NCBI RefSeq assembly: GCF_001704415.2 | Contig: NC_030811.1 | Coordinates: forward strand, 6,296,501 to 6,360,500 | Length of the DNA stretch: 64,000 bases | Reading direction: 5' to 3' | From: Capra hircus | Lineage: Eukaryota > Chordata > Mammalia > Artiodactyla > Bovidae | Shown here: positions 1-11,378 of the stretch, one piece after another | How the letters are laid out: every line of letters starts with the position of its first letter | Position numbering within the stretch: the stretch's first letter is position 1 | Made by a program: the position numbers and the translations under genes | The notes under the pieces: model-generated | Databases searched by the model: none | What the model was told of the DNA's origin: nothing | Seen by the model: only the letters and a program-made list of their open reading frames with translations

Positions 1-1482
1 GGGAGGAGGGGGGTGCCCAGGCCCAGAGGGTGTGAAGGGGCCCGACTAGGCAGCACTGAGCAGAAATGGGCAGATCCTGGTCTTTGTGGGACACTGGCCT
101 GGGGCTGGAGAAGGTGGACCCTGCCTCAGGGTGAGCGCCCTCTGCCCCGAATGGTAACAAGGCTAATGGTAAAGGACTCTGGAAGAAATGGCCCCCATGC
201 TCGTGGGGGTGAGACCCGGAGCAGAGCAAGACGCAAGGACCGGGGGAATCGGGGTGAGGCGGGGGGACCCAGGGGGGCGTCGGGGCTGATGCTGTTTTCT
301 CCACACAGTTGGTGGTAACACGGGTCTTCACTCTGCAGTTACTTGTTATTTCACATTTGCTCTATTTATCTAGCGTCTATTTACACTGTATGTGTTTCGG
401 TGTATATGGTGCATGAGGGAGAAGACAAAGCGAGGGGAAGTGGAATCAGCGGAAGGAGCTGCCAGGAACTCAGCTTGGAAGGGGCAGGGGAGGGAAGGAG
501 GCCGCCCGCTCTGGGTCCTCTCATGGCAGAGCTGGTGGGGACAGAGGGCCGGCGGAGCCACAGACACGGCGAGCCAGCTTGGTGGGACATGCAGGGGAAG
601 GTCAGGCAGAGGGCGGGAGGCCAGCTCTTAGAGAGTGCATCAAAGACGGCCTACTGTTCTTGGACTCTTAAAGAAAGAAGGTGAAGTTGCTCAGTCACGT
701 CCAGCTCTTTGGAGACCCCCAGGGACTGTAGCCTGCCAGGCTTCTCTGTCCATGGAATTTCCCAGGCAAGGATACTGGAGGGGGTTGCCATTTCCTCCGC
801 CAGGGGACCTTCCCCACCCAGGGATTGAACCCAGGTCTCCCGCACTGCAGGCAGACCCTTGACCATCTGAGCCACCAGGGAAGACCACACAGTCTTACTC
901 AGCCTTAAAAGTGAAGGCAGTTCTGACACCTGGCCCAATGTGGATGAACCTGGGAGAAGTTGCGCTCACAGAAAGACGCCCTCACCAGGGACAGACCCCG
1001 TATGAGCCCACCTACACGAGGACCTGAAGCGGACAGACTCACAGAGATAGACAGCAGGACGGGGTCGCCGGGGCGGGGGTCGGGGGGTCGTCTAGGGACA
1101 GCATTTCGGTTTTGCAAAGTAAAGACGTTCTGAGGACGGATGTTGGTGATGGTCATACAACATGAGCGTTATGTGACGCTCGCTAGTGAACTGTACTTAA
1201 ATACATTAAGACAGTAAATTTTGTTACGTGCATTTTATCAAAATTAAACAAAAACGGCTTATCAAGCAAACTTTTGAGTTGCTGGGAAGTTGAAGCTGAC
1301 AGCTGTGTTTCTGAGGGTACAGTGAATGAGGTTGAGGGGAGCCCTGAGTGGGCACTGCTGGGAGGCAGGGGGCCCCCTCCCCAGACCTGCACTTCGCTGG
1401 GGGAGCTGGTCACCGTACCCACAGCAGACTGGTGCCCCCTGCCCCAGCTGGGCCCCTCGGGAAGAGAACGGCCCACACTCAC
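1..1482 (-). other. ABCB8 intron 9 (partial)
   Basis: No coding match on either strand. It holds one Bov-tA SINE near 682-884. The rest is G-rich single-copy sequence in which I see nothing else. Confidence 0.8.
682..884 (-). repeat. Bov-tA SINE
   Basis: Read on the minus strand it runs from the diagnostic CTTCCCTGGTGGCTCAGATG head through a tRNA-like B box (GGTTCAATCCC) to the BovB-derived tail. Position in ABCB8 intron 9. Confidence 0.88.
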
Positions 1483-1588
1483 CTCTGCACAGTCTGGGAG
1501 GCCACCAGGAAGGACATGAGGTCTCCCCCCGTCAGCTGCTGCCCGGCCACGAGGGAGCCCCCAACAAACAGGGTGCCCAAGACCATGC
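1483..1588 (-). CDS. ABCB8: ABCB8 coding exon 9 (last in window)
   Basis: Residues 371-405 plus two nucleotides. It encodes MVLGTLFVGGSLVAGQQLTG and ends SQTVQ before a GTGAGTG donor. The next exon, expected to begin near SMANLSVLFGQVV, is not found down to position 1. Confidence 0.94.
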
Positions 1589-4500
1589 CTGCGAGGGGCG
1601 AGGAGAGGTGGTCAGGGAGGAGGGTGGGGGCAGAGCCTGGCCCCTGTGCTGGTCCTAGCGCCGGTCCCTGCCATGCTCTCCGAATGGCGTTCCGGCAAGT
1701 CACGCGAATGGTCTCTGCCTTAGTTCCTCCTTTGGCGATGAGAGGATTGGGGGCACCTCACTGCTTCCTCCGCCGCAGCTCTGCCCATGGCTCAGATGTG
1801 ACCCTGGGCCTGCATGCCCACTCCCTGCCTGAGCTGGCAGCCTTCTCCCCTCGTTAGCAGACCAGCTTCCCGGCATTGGGGTGACACTGGCCGCCAAGCA
1901 GGCAGAGGGCTGCCCTGGCTCTTCTGAGCTCACCCCGAGTTGCGCCCATACTCCCCCGGGGGCCCCTGCTCACGCACAGTTGAAGGCGATGTTGGAGAGC
2001 CCCTGGAACAAGGCGATCCCTCTGCCCAGCTCCTCCGCCTTACAGCGGGACCCCTCCAGCTCCGCTCCGTAGCGTCTGGGGATAGAGGCCAAGCCCGGCC
2101 CTCAGGAAGCTGGTAAGGTGGGGCCCAGAGCGGATGGAGGGGCCTTTGGGGAGCATCCCCCAGCTCTGCGCTCTGCCCCCACTCAGGACTCACTCCTCCT
2201 CCCGCTGCTCCATGGCGAAGGCTCGCACGGTCCGCACGTTGCCCAGGGCCTCATCTGCCACACCCGTTGCCCTGGCGACCTGCAAGGGACCCAGGAGTTA
2301 GGAAGCTGGGATGCAGATGGGGAGGGTGACCGAAGAGCACAGGGCGCAGAGGAGGGGAGTGCGGGGGGGGCGGGCGGGAATTCCGATACCTGCTCCTGAC
2401 ACTGGCGAGACAGTTTTCTGAGAGCTGAGCCCATCAGGGTGCCAACTCCCATCAGGGCAGGTGTGGCCACCATCAGCAGCAGCGTGAGGCGTGTGGAGAG
2501 CATGGACAGGGACACCAGGCAGCCGGCCACCTGCGTGCAGCTCCGCAACCCCTGGGCAGTGGACAGGAAGCCTGTGAGGTGTCAGCAATAGGACGTGGGA
2601 CTCACCAAGCATCGAATGGCTAGAGCCAGCTCCCCACTCCACTCACAGGGTAAGGCCACAGGTCTGACCCCCGGGAGGCCACTGGTCACAGACTGTAACC
2701 CTCTCCTGACCAGCAGGGGTGAGAAACTACAGACCAAGGCCTCCTCCTCCTCCTCCTTCTAATGCCACTGCCTTCTTCTGCTCCAGAAACTGAACCAAAA
2801 AAAGGACCGCCTGGAGATGCCACCCAGGGCCTGCTGGGGGGTCAGTGACAACATGGGGAGCAGGGGATGGAGAGAGGACATCAGGAATTCAGCAGAGCTG
2901 TCGCTGGCTCTCCTGTCAGTGGGCCAGGCACGCCGGGGCCAGGCCATGACGATGCTCTTGGCAAGCAGGGCTGGCAAAGGCTCTTGTCTGAGTTCTTCGG
3001 AAGGGTTTTCCGGGGGAGGTCGGATTTCACCTCAGGAGAGAAAGAGCCTATCCTGACCTTAGACACACGGCTGGGGCACCTCCCACCTGTGAACGTCCCT
3101 GTACCCTCACCCACATCCTCACCAGAGGGCAGGCCTCTTGCTTTGGTGTGAGCTGAGGGTGAGGAGACCCAAGAGTGGGGCAGGGCTGGCCTGCGAGAGT
3201 GTGTGCAAATGTGTGTGTGACTCTAACAGTGCCCCAGGTCAGGTCCCCTCCACCTGGGGCACTGACCTGGGAGATGACGAGTTTGAAGGAGGATTTAAAC
3301 TCCTGCACGTCCGTCGTCAGTCGGCTCACCAGCTGCCCTGTCTTCTTAGCATCGAAGAACTCGATGTCTTGGCTGGTGGCCGCCGCAGATGGAGGGAAGG
3401 AGGGAGACACGCCCTCAGGACGAGGCCCCGCCCCAGACACGCCCCCAGGCCACAGGGCCCCACCCCCTACCGGAGCAGGTTGCAGAAAAGCGCCCTCCGC
3501 AGGTCCACGGCCATGCGCTCGCCGATGCGCGACAGCAGCACCAGGTACCCGAAGGTCAGCAGGCCCTGCGAGACAGGCCCGGCTCTCAGGGGAGCCCGGG
3601 GCTCCTCGGGGGAGCGGTGGGCCTCCCAGCCCTCCCTCCTGTGGTACCTGGAGGCCGTAGAGGAGGAGCAGGTGGGTGCTGAGGCTCCGGGACTCCTTCA
3701 GGAAGCTGCCCACGTGGTCCCTCGTGTACTTAGCCACGATCTCCACCAGCTGCCCCAGGAGCAGGGGGATCTGCACGTTCACCAAGGCTGCGCCCAGGGC
3801 CAGCTTGGGGGCGGGGGCAGCCGGTCAGAGGGGGACCACCTCTACCCCGTTCCTGAACCTTCCTCTCTCACTGCTGCCCCTTGCTGTGGGGGTTCCTGTG
3901 TCTCTCAGAGAGGAAAACCCGGCCGCCAGCCCCTGGGGACCCTTGGTCCCTGTCCCCCAGCCACCCTGTGCAGGTCCTCCAAGGGACCCTCGGCCATGTC
4001 CCCATGCCAGCGGCTCCAGGTCTCCTCTGAGACTCAGGCAGGCAGGAAAGCTGTCTCCGCGCAGCCCTGGCTGGGGGCTTCTGCAAACGGGGGCTGTATC
4101 CTTCCCTTCCCTGGTGTTGGTCGGGGGGCGGGAGAAGACCTCACCACGACGGCTGCCCCCAGGACCAGCAGGTGGGGGCGCAGAAACTGCCAGAAGAGCG
4201 TCCAGTTAAAGCGGGGCTCCAGGACACGGGGTCTGGAGCGGGCCGGGGGGGCCTCTTCTGGCTCACACAGTGCCACAAGGCCGAGGCGGGGGCACTTACT
4301 CAGAACCAGGGGGCCCAGGAGGATTCCCCCGACCCAGTGCCAGGCAGAGGGGCTCCGGATGGGAGCCGGGGGTGCTTGAGGGAGGCGGGCCCGGAGCTGT
4401 GAGCGCAGCCGGGCCACGGCCCCGAGGAGGCAGGCGCTGGGGCGGCCATCAGAGGACCTGCAGAGAGAATGTCAATGATGGCTCATGGGCCTGGCTGGCC

Positions 4501-7500
4501 TTCAGCTGAGCAGCGTGGCGCCCGGCTCTCGGCCTTTGGCTCAGCACTCTGGGGGACAGAGGCTTCTCTGTGACAGCTCTCCCTGGCCATCTCAGGGTGG
4601 CTCTTAGGCAACCTCCATTTCTGAGACAAACACACCCAGTGGAAAGTCATCAAGTCTCAAAGGTGTTTGCCCCCAGCTCATCTTTGGGATGGCTGGCCCT
4701 AATCAGCAACCACCTCCAACCCCTGCTCTTTCAGAAGAATGACGGGTCATCAGAGCTGGACGGTGCTCCCCTTACAGACAAGCAGCAGAACTGGGACAAG
4801 GTGGGAGCCCTGCTGTCTGACTCCAGAATCCAGGCTCAGGACTGAGTGTGATGAGCTCACAGTTACATGTGGTGCGACCAGGAGTGATCCCAAGACTCTG
4901 CCCATTGGTCGGAAGCTTATTATACCCCATCATCCTGTTCCCTCCCGGGCCTTGGCTAACGTGACAGACAAGGCATGGAAGAAAAGGGTGACGATAAAAT
5001 CCAAGTAACTTGTATCTCGTCATCTCACACAGGCCAAGGTCCCCTATCCTGCAGTTTCGGTATCTGTAGGTGGCAATGCAGGGGGACCAGCCTACTGTGC
5101 ACCGCGCTCTGCTCCAAGGTCCAGGGAGCAAGAGGCCAACAGGACAGACCGCGTAACGGTCCTCGTGGTGGTTAAGCTTTAGCATGGGTGTATGGACATA
5201 CATGCCCTGATGCTGGGAAAGATTGAAGGCAGAAGGAGAAGAGGGCGGCAGAGGATGAGATGGTTAGATAGCAACACCGACTCAATGGACGTGAACTTGA
5301 GCAAACTCCAGGAGATGGTGAAGGACAGGGGGAGGCTGGCATGCTGCAGTCCAAGGGATGGCAAAGAGTTGGACATGACTTAGTGACTGAACAACAACAA
5401 TGTATAGGGCGGGGGTGGGGGGGACACAAAAATAGCTAACGACAAAGCTTGCTGAGGGTGGGGAGTGGGGGACCCATTACTGTCCCTTTAAAACATGTGG
5501 ACTTGAGAGGGCAAGGAAGACCATAATCATAATTGCATTTTAAAGATCCTTGCAGAGAGGAGTGAGCTGGAGAAGGACAGGAGCAGCTATAGGGAGGCCT
5601 GTTAGAAATATCTGTTACCTGGTCAAGAGTAGATGGGAGGATGATCAAAGATGCAAATAAGATTACTGATGGGGAGAGGCTTTTAAAAAACAAATGGATG
5701 GGAGGGTTTTCCTTTATGACAATGGTTTTTCCTATTTCCAGACCCTCCTAACTACACACTCAGTCTCATCCTTCCCTGTTTCAATGAAGCCTGCCTGCGC
5801 TTCTTGCCACCTCTATGTGACATCTCCCCCCACACCATCCACCTGCCTGTTTTCCACCGCATATTTCATATCTATCCAAAATATAAATGGAAAAATATAT
5901 AAACAGAGAAGCTCATTGTCCTGCTCTCTGTAAATGCCCCACTTCCCCATCAGACTATATATATTCCTTGATGGCAGGAAGTAAGATCTTATTCACCACT
6001 GTATCCCCAGAACACTTAGCAGAGCTCTGGTACAAAACAGAGTTCAGCAAATGGTTATGTTTGTTGAGTGCATGCCCTCATCAGAAATGCAGAAGAATCT
6101 GACAAAATCAACCCTGAATATTCATTGGAAGGACTGATGCTGAAGCTCCAATACTTTGGCCACCTGATGTGAAGAGCTGACTCACTGGAAAAGACCCTGA
6201 TGCTGGGAAAGATTGAAGGCAGGAGGAGAAGGGGACAGCAGAGGATGAGATAGTTGGACAGCATTATTGACTCAATGGACATGAGTTAGAGCAAACCCTA
6301 GGAAATGGTAAAGAACTGGAAAGCCCAGCATGCTGCAGGCCATGGGGTCACAAAGAGTTGGACATGACTTAGTGACTGACCAACAAGTAACCTGATTCAC
6401 TGCTGCAATGTTTGTAAAGATTTAGACTTACTATAGACAATAGTACGAAATATATTTTACTTTACAACTGAGCACAGTGAACGTATGTATGTTGCAGAAA
6501 ATTGAAATGCTTCACAAAACAATACTTTCCTTAGTTTTTTATTTTTTTGGGCCTCAAGGTTTGCAGGATCTTTGTTCCTCCACTAGGGATCAAATATGAG
6601 CCCTGGCAGTGAAAGGCCCAAGTTCTAACCACTGAATCGCCAGGCAAGTCCCTCCCTAATTTGTTTCTTAAACGTGTATTATGTTATATTCACTTTCTTT
6701 AAAATTTAATTCATTTATGGCTGTACTGGGTCTTCGCTGGTGCACTCGGGCTCTCCTTAGTTGTGGTGAGCAGGGGCTACTCTGTGTTGCCCTGGGGCTC
6801 CTCATTGTGGTGGCTTCTCTTCCTGCAAAGCACAGGCTCTAGGTGTGTGGGCTTAGAAGTTGTGGCATGCTGGCTAGGCCCTTGAGTGCGGACTCAGCAG
6901 TTGTGGCCCACAGGCACAGGTGCTCTGAGGCACATGGAATCCTCCCGCACCAGGGATCAAACCTGGGTCTCCTGCATTGACAGGTGGATTCCCATCCACT
7001 GTACCGCCAGGGAAGTCCTATATCCCTTCTAAAGGGTCCAGACTCACTAAATTCACTTTCTGATCTATTGCGTTGTGACTTGCAGGTCTGAAAAACACTG
7101 CACTATGAACACACAAATCCCAGCACACAATTTGATGTCTTTCCTGGGGTTGTGCTCTCGTTTAAATAACATCAACACCCTTACTCTTTTCCTAAGGACT
7201 GTATTCAAGCCTTTTAGTAATTTACCACAGTCACTTTCCAGCTTTTCTCATCTTCTCCAAACTAAGGTCTAAGCAGTGCTTGGTCACTGCCCAAAACTGG
7301 CAATTACTTCCCAGCACCAGTACTTCTAAGCTGCAGCTCCGCCCCTCTTGCCCTCCATCAGTCAAATGTGCTTCCTGAAAGACACAAGTCCACATCCACC
7401 CGACCCTGTGATCTGCTGCCTGCCTGGCTCTTGGGTTTTCACTCTAGGATTAGAAAGGAATCAGTTGCTTCTTGTAAAGCTTTTACAACGGAGTCCCAGT

Positions 7501-8825
7501 CTCTGGGTCCTTTTCGTTCCCCATCTGTGTTTTTCTCTCTTGGTACCAACGTGTGCAGAGCGAATGAACACCAACATATACATACTCTTCTATCTCTGCT
7601 GAAAGTATACAGATTTAGGAACCATTTTTGTTCAATTCACACTGAGTCTGGGGAACAGCCATACAAAATGTCTCTGGACACTTAATTTTTGTCCACATCT
7701 CCAGACCAATTCCAAGAATGAGGACTGAGGCCAGAAAGGGGGGGCCTGATGAAAGGGGAAAAAGTTGGCTTAAAACTCAACATTCAGAAAACTAAGCCCA
7801 TGGCATCCACTACCATCACTTCATGGCAAATAGATGGGGAAACAGTGACAGACTTTATTTTGGGGGGCTCCAAAATCACTGCAGATGGTGACTGCAGCCA
7901 TGAAATTAAATGACACTTGCTCCTTGGAAGAAAAGTTATGACCAACCTAGACAGCATATTAAAAAGCAGAGACATTACTTTGCCAATAAAAGTCCGTCTA
8001 GCCAAGGCTATGGTTTTTCCAGTGGTCATGTATGGATGTGAGAGTTGAACTGTAAAGAAAGCTGAGCACCGAAGAACTGATGCTTTTGAACTGCGGTTTT
8101 GGAGAAGACACTTGAGAGTCCCTTGGACTGCAAGGAGATCCAACCAGACCATCCTAAAGGAAATCAGTCCTGAATATTCACTGGAAGGACTGATGCTGAT
8201 GCTGAAACTCCAACACTTTGGCCACCTAATGAGAAGAACTCATTTGAAAAAACCCTGATGCTGGGAAGGATTGAAGGCAGGGGGAGAAGAGGACGACAGA
8301 GGATGAGATGGCTGGATGGCATCACCGACTCGATGGACATGAGTTTGAGTAAGCTCCGGGAGTTGGTGATGGACAGGGAGGCCTGGCGTGCAGCAGTCCC
8401 TGGGGTCGCAAAGAGTCAGACACGGCTGAGCGACTGAACTGAACAGAAATGACACCTGTGCAGCACGGCGCCCCCTGGTGGGAAGAGCACACCCAGCGTG
8501 GTCCCCGACCCAGAGCGCCCCCCTCCGTCCAGCCTTCGCGCGGACACAGACGCGCCGAGCCTCCTGCCGGCACCTGGCCGTCATGGGAACGACAGTCGAC
8601 CCCCGGGCCAGGACGGCCTACAGCTCCCAGCAGACCTTGCGAGAGCCCGGGACTCCATCTCCCGGCGGGCCCCACGCCCTTCAGGCGGGTCAGTATCCCA
8701 CGCTCCCAGTTAGGTTTCGTCCCTTTTTACCTGACAGCCGAGAATGTCTGGAAGCGGAGGGGTAGCAACGGCTTGCCTGGGACGGGGCCACCCCGAATCC
8801 CGACTCGAAACAAGTGCACCAGCAT
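1483..8825 (-). CDS. ABCB8: ABCB8, mitochondrial ABC half-transporter (5' part, exons 1-9)
   Basis: ABCB8 is a half-size ABC transporter of the mitochondrial inner membrane, a component of the mitochondrial ATP-sensitive potassium channel and linked to mitochondrial iron export. Nine coding exons are present, from high to low coordinate: 8731-8825, 4145-4457, 3648-3803, 3471-3565, 3267-3372, 2390-2551, 2194-2279, 1978-2075, 1483-1588. They join in phase to about 405 codons of a family usually near 735 aa. The start is the ATG at 8825-8823, giving an N-terminus (MLVHLFRVGIRGG) with the Arg-rich, acid-free character of a mitochondrial presequence. The translated part covers the presequence and most of the transmembrane domain, including the conserved stretches TGQLVSRLTTDVQEFKSS and GGSLVAGQQLTGGDLMSF. 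Walker A, signature and Walker B motifs lie beyond the window edge. No frameshift or premature stop is seen. The gene is divergent from ATG9B. Identity is firm; the 5' UTR end is not mapped. Confidence 0.95.
1978..2075 (-). CDS. ABCB8: ABCB8 coding exon 8
   Basis: Residues 338-370 plus one nucleotide. It encodes RYGAELEGSRCKAEELGRG and GLSNIAFN. The donor must be GTGCGTG directly after AACT, because the next exon supplies GC ATG. Confidence 0.93.
2194..2279 (-). CDS. ABCB8: ABCB8 coding exon 7
   Basis: Residues 310-337 plus two nucleotides. VADEALGNVRTVRAFAMEQ is the second conserved intracellular loop of type IV ABC exporters. Donor GTGAGT. Confidence 0.95.
2390..2551 (-). CDS. ABCB8: ABCB8 coding exon 6
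   Basis: Residues 256-309, exactly 54 codons. GLRSCTQVAGCLVSLSML and LTLLLMVATPALMGVG form two membrane helices. Donor GTATCG is weaker than its neighbours but preserves frame. Confidence 0.94.
3267..3372 (-). CDS. ABCB8: ABCB8 coding exon 5
   Basis: Residues 220-255. It encodes QDIEFFDAKKTGQLVSRL, the strongly conserved intracellular loop of ABCB-type exporters that contacts the nucleotide-binding domain, then FKSSFKLVISQ. Donor GTCAGT. Confidence 0.95.
3471..3565 (-). CDS. ABCB8: ABCB8 coding exon 4
   Basis: Residues 189-219 plus two nucleotides. GLLTFGYLVLLSRIGERM spans a membrane helix and the start of the coupling region. Donor GTAGGG. Confidence 0.94.
3648..3803 (-). CDS. ABCB8: ABCB8 coding exon 3
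   Basis: Residues 137-188, exactly 52 codons. It begins LALGAALVNVQIPLLLGQL, the rest of the first membrane segment, followed by KYTRDHVGSFL. Donor GTACCA. Confidence 0.95.
4145..4457 (-). CDS. ABCB8: ABCB8 coding exon 2
   Basis: Residues 32-136. The CTCTCTGCAG acceptor gives a phase 2 join. It contains RSPSAWHWVGGILLGP and FNWTLFWQFLRPHLLVLG, the latter entering the first membrane helix. Donor GTGAGG. Confidence 0.95.
5200..5402 (+). repeat. BovB LINE 3' end fragment
   Basis: Matches the end of BovB from CTGATGCTGGGAAAGATTGA to the terminal GACTTAGTGACTGAACAACA. Only the C-terminal tip of the RTE reverse-transcriptase reading frame and the tail remain, with stops. Confidence 0.85.
5950..6078 (+). 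repeat. L2-like fragment
   Basis: Degenerate match to the L2 3' region, with the order 'GTATCCCCAGAACACTTAGC' then 'GTTTGTTGAGTGCA'. It ends close to the BovB copy at 6095. Called by pattern only. Confidence 0.5.
6095..6390 (+). repeat. BovB LINE 3' end fragment
   Basis: Extends from the segment encoding EYSLEGLML to the terminal GTGACTGACCAACAA. Truncated and non-coding. Confidence 0.85.
6534..6655 (-). repeat. CHR-type tRNA SINE fragment
   Basis: Read on the minus strand it has the GACTTGCCTGGCGATTCAGT head and a tRNA B-box-like GATCCCTAGTGG, with an A-rich tail seen as the T-run at 6535-6548. Confidence 0.7.
6700..7019 (-). repeat. CHR-type SINE, near full length
   Basis: Minus-strand reading begins GGACTTCCCTGGCGGTACAG and passes through the typical 'ACAACTAAGG' and 'CGAAGACCCAGTACAGCC' blocks, ending in an A-rich tail. 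Lies in ABCB8 intron 1. Confidence 0.82.
7762..8442 (+). repeat. BovB LINE 3' fragment (about 680 bp)
   Basis: Carries the C-terminal part of the BovB RTE-type reverse transcriptase in degraded form. Recognisable stretches are MTNLDSILKS-like at 7938 and MVFPVVMYGCES-like at 8011, and it ends GAGCGACTGAACTGAACAG. Internal stops show it is dead. Most 3' complete BovB copy in the window. Confidence 0.88.
8731..8825 (-). CDS. ABCB8: ABCB8 coding exon 1
   Basis: Residues 1-31 plus two nucleotides of codon 32. It starts MLVHLFRVGI and ends TFSAV before a GTAAAAAG donor. Arg/Lys-rich, with no acidic residue, as expected of a mitochondrial targeting peptide. Confidence 0.93.
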
Positions 8826-9190
8826 GATGTGGGTAGAACCGGACCAGCCGGCAACAGCGGCTTCACCCTAATCCCATTGAGGGCTCCATGTTGGCTCTAG
8901 CCCGCATCCCGACAACCCCCGCGCGACGCGGCGCTGATTGGCGGAAAGAAGCATCAATTTCATTGCAAGCTGTGATTGGAGGAAACCTCATTCGCGCTTC
9001 AACGATGATTGGAGAGAGCCGCCTGTGCCCCGTCCCCCTCTCGTCCAGTTCTGGGCGGGGCCGAGCCGGAAGCGGCAATGTTTTCCGCCCGCCTCCGGGG
9101 TCGGCCCTGAGGTGACGTCCTGAGGGCGAGCCGAGTGCGCTCCCCCGCCCCGCCGGGTATCCATAGTAACGCGTCAGCCGCCGACCGCGA
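8826..9190 (-). promoter_or_regulatory. ABCB8: ABCB8 promoter region
   Basis: GC-rich, TATA-less sequence upstream of the ABCB8 start. On the minus strand there are three CCAAT boxes (plus-strand ATTGG at 8937-8941, 8975-8979 and 9008-9012), a GC box at about 9052-9060, an ETS-type GCCGGAAG at 9064-9071 and a CRE-like TGACGTCC at 9113-9120. The arrangement is typical of housekeeping mitochondrial genes. Transcription start not visible. Confidence 0.6.
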
Positions 9191-11378
9191 GGTCAGTCTC
9201 TTACGCGTGCTCTCAGAGCATTCCAGGTGACCCGAAATCTCCGGGGAGTGTAGAACGCTGGTTCTGGGAGACCAAGGGACAAAAATCGTTTGGAGTTTTT
9301 TTTTTTTTTTTTTCCCCAAAAATATGTGCACGTGCATTTCCATCCACCCCGCTCTCCTAGGCGAGTCAGAGCTCCGGGGACAACGTGTGTGCTTGCTTAG
9401 TCGCTTCAGGCGTGTCCGAGTCTTCGCGACTCTACGGACTGCAGCCCGCCAGGCTACTCTGTCCATGGGATTCTCCAGGCAAGAACACTGGAGTGGGTCG
9501 CCGTGCTCTTCTCCGGGGATCTTCCCGACCCAGGGATCGAACCTGCATCTGTCTCCTGCATTGGCAGGCAGATTCTTTACCACTAGCTCGCCACCCGCTA
9601 TGGCCACCACATATATTTGGGGAAAAACTCCCCTGGTGATTCTGACAAGGTCGCGCTACACAATAGTTTAGAACCACTGGCGCGACTGCAGATCCGTCTC
9701 CCCGATAGATACCTTCCTACCGAAGTCAGGCTGGCTTGCCTGTAGCTGCCACCGCACAGCTCTTACACCTGCAATTTCTCGCTTATTTCTTCCGTGTAAT
9801 TATTTGCTTGCATAGCCACCTCCCTACCAGGCTGTGACTGCCTCTTGGATAGTGGCTCTGTCACGGGTCCCCTCTTTCCCTTCTCCACGCCTGGCAAGGA
9901 AAAGTGCCCTTTATAATAACTTGAATTGGGCTCGTGGTAGGGAGGCTGTCCATTGATGAATCTGGAGTGAAACTGGGGAGGAAAATGTGCCAGGATTAGT
10001 TTGAAGTTCGGCTGGGTGCAGAGGGTGTCTGAGAGGATCCTAAATTGCATATGGTGGAAAACTGGGGTGAGTGAGGTTGGGGAGAGACCAGAGGAAACCC
10101 CACAGAACCCATTTGGGCAGACATCTCAGAGAGATCGTGGGAATTTCTTGGCCCCTCTGCAGTGTGAGGTTCCATTTGGGGACACCCGAAGTCTTGTTTT
10201 CATAGCTCTGCCTCCTGCTCTGGGATAAAACTCTGCAAGTCCTGAGCTATTATGACACTTCCCCTCCCAGGAAAGAAGCACAGGTTCCTCCTCCAAGTTC
10301 CTCCAGAAGGCAATCTGGAATGCACTCTGTTTCTCTCTCTCTCCATTTCCTGGACTGGTCCTTACATCAACCCTTGGGCCTAAGCCCTGGGGGCCTTAAC
10401 ACCCAGGTGATTGAGTCAGCACTGCAGGAATGGGCTTCAGTAGGAAACCTAATGATTCAGGATCTCAAGAATGGCGTTGGACAAGCCACCAAACCAGCTG
10501 TCTGGGCCTCCGCCCCCTCTTGAGGTGGCAACAAGGAACTCAGCTCAGTCACAGGGCACCCAAATTACCTGCCCTTGCAAATTCCAGACCTTCAGCTGCC
10601 CTCTGCTGGGTCAGCCCTGATGCTTCTCAGGGGGGCCCCCGAAACTGGATCAGAACTTGGAGAGGGTTTCAAGAGGATGAATCAGTGAACATAATGGAGC
10701 TTCAAGAACCGCGCTTTCCTACTGTAAAAGCTCCAAGAACCATCTCATATCCAAAAGAACACCCTCTCCTCTCTTCACTTCTCTCCTGTCCTGTTTCTTC
10801 CGACCCAACTGCCAAGTCAGTCTCCCCTTTTCCCTTCTTTAGTACCGTCATAACAACAAAACATGCACACGCTTTTCTTTTCTTTTTGGTTTCAAAGTGT
10901 TTCTCTGTTGATCACTCTGTGTGTATGTATGTAGGGAGGAGAGAGAAGTTTTGTTTTGTTTTGAGATTAGGTTTTAAGAAACCAAAGATGTACAGTATTG
11001 TCCTGGCCCCATGGCTCTAGCATCTTCAATAGGGTTCTTTTCGCCTTTGCTTTGGCTGCTGCTCTCTAGCCTCACCTTTAAATCCCCTGGAGGTCTGAAG
11101 GTGGGACTGTGGGGATCTCCTTCCGTCCTCTGCAGCTCCTGCCCGGCCAGGTGTGGAGGTGGAGCCCTAAGAGGTTTGGCCACAGGTTGCCCTGGAAGGG
11201 GTGCAAGTGGTCCGGCTGGTGCCTGCGAGTTGGGACGCCTGAGGCCCGCCCCTACTGAGTCACGAGCTGTTGTTGTCACTCGTCCTAGTTGTCAAAGTCC
11301 CCTCTCAGCAACGCAGCCCTCTGCGGAGACGGCAGCAGCTCCCATCCTTCTGAGCTTTCAGGAGAAGCCGCTGGCCTG
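9191..11378. other. ABCB8-ATG9B head-to-head spacer
   Basis: No supported coding sequence. It contains a T17 run at 9297-9313 and a Bov-tA SINE at 9386-9598. The segment 9700-11200 looks single-copy with no recognisable repeat. The last 300 bases probably hold the ATG9B 5' UTR and promoter, including an AP-1 site TGAGTCA at 11256-11262. Confidence 0.7.
9386..9598 (-). repeat. Bov-tA SINE
   Basis: Typical tail-to-head match on the minus strand, with tRNA B box GGTTCGATCCC at about 9534-9544 (plus strand GGGATCGAACC). Only about 200 bp from the ABCB8 CCAAT cluster. Confidence 0.88.

Larger units (their letters stand above)
4458..8730 (-). other. ABCB8 intron 1
   Basis: A 4.3-kb intron largely filled by BovB 3' ends (5200, 6095, 7762) and CHR SINEs (6534, 6700). 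The segments 4500-5190, 5410-5940 and 7020-7740 show no coding similarity and no repeat I can name with confidence. Confidence 0.8.

Noticed and set aside
691..888. Short open frames with [24 protein letters not shown] translations across the window
   Set aside because: Repeated translation of Bov-tA SINEs, not genes.
1..1482. ABCB8 exon 10 and nucleotide-binding domain
   Set aside because: Searched on the minus strand for the expected SMANLSVLFGQ and Walker motifs; not present before the window edge.
3138..4379. Long plus-strand open frame (413 codons) opposite ABCB8 exons 2-5
   Set aside because: It is antisense to well-supported ABCB8 exons in GC-rich DNA, has no recognisable domain, and low-complexity Pro/Arg/Gly composition. 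A frame shadow.
7938..8152. Possible pseudogene with reverse-transcriptase-like translation
   Set aside because: It is the degraded 3' end of a BovB LINE, annotated as a repeat.
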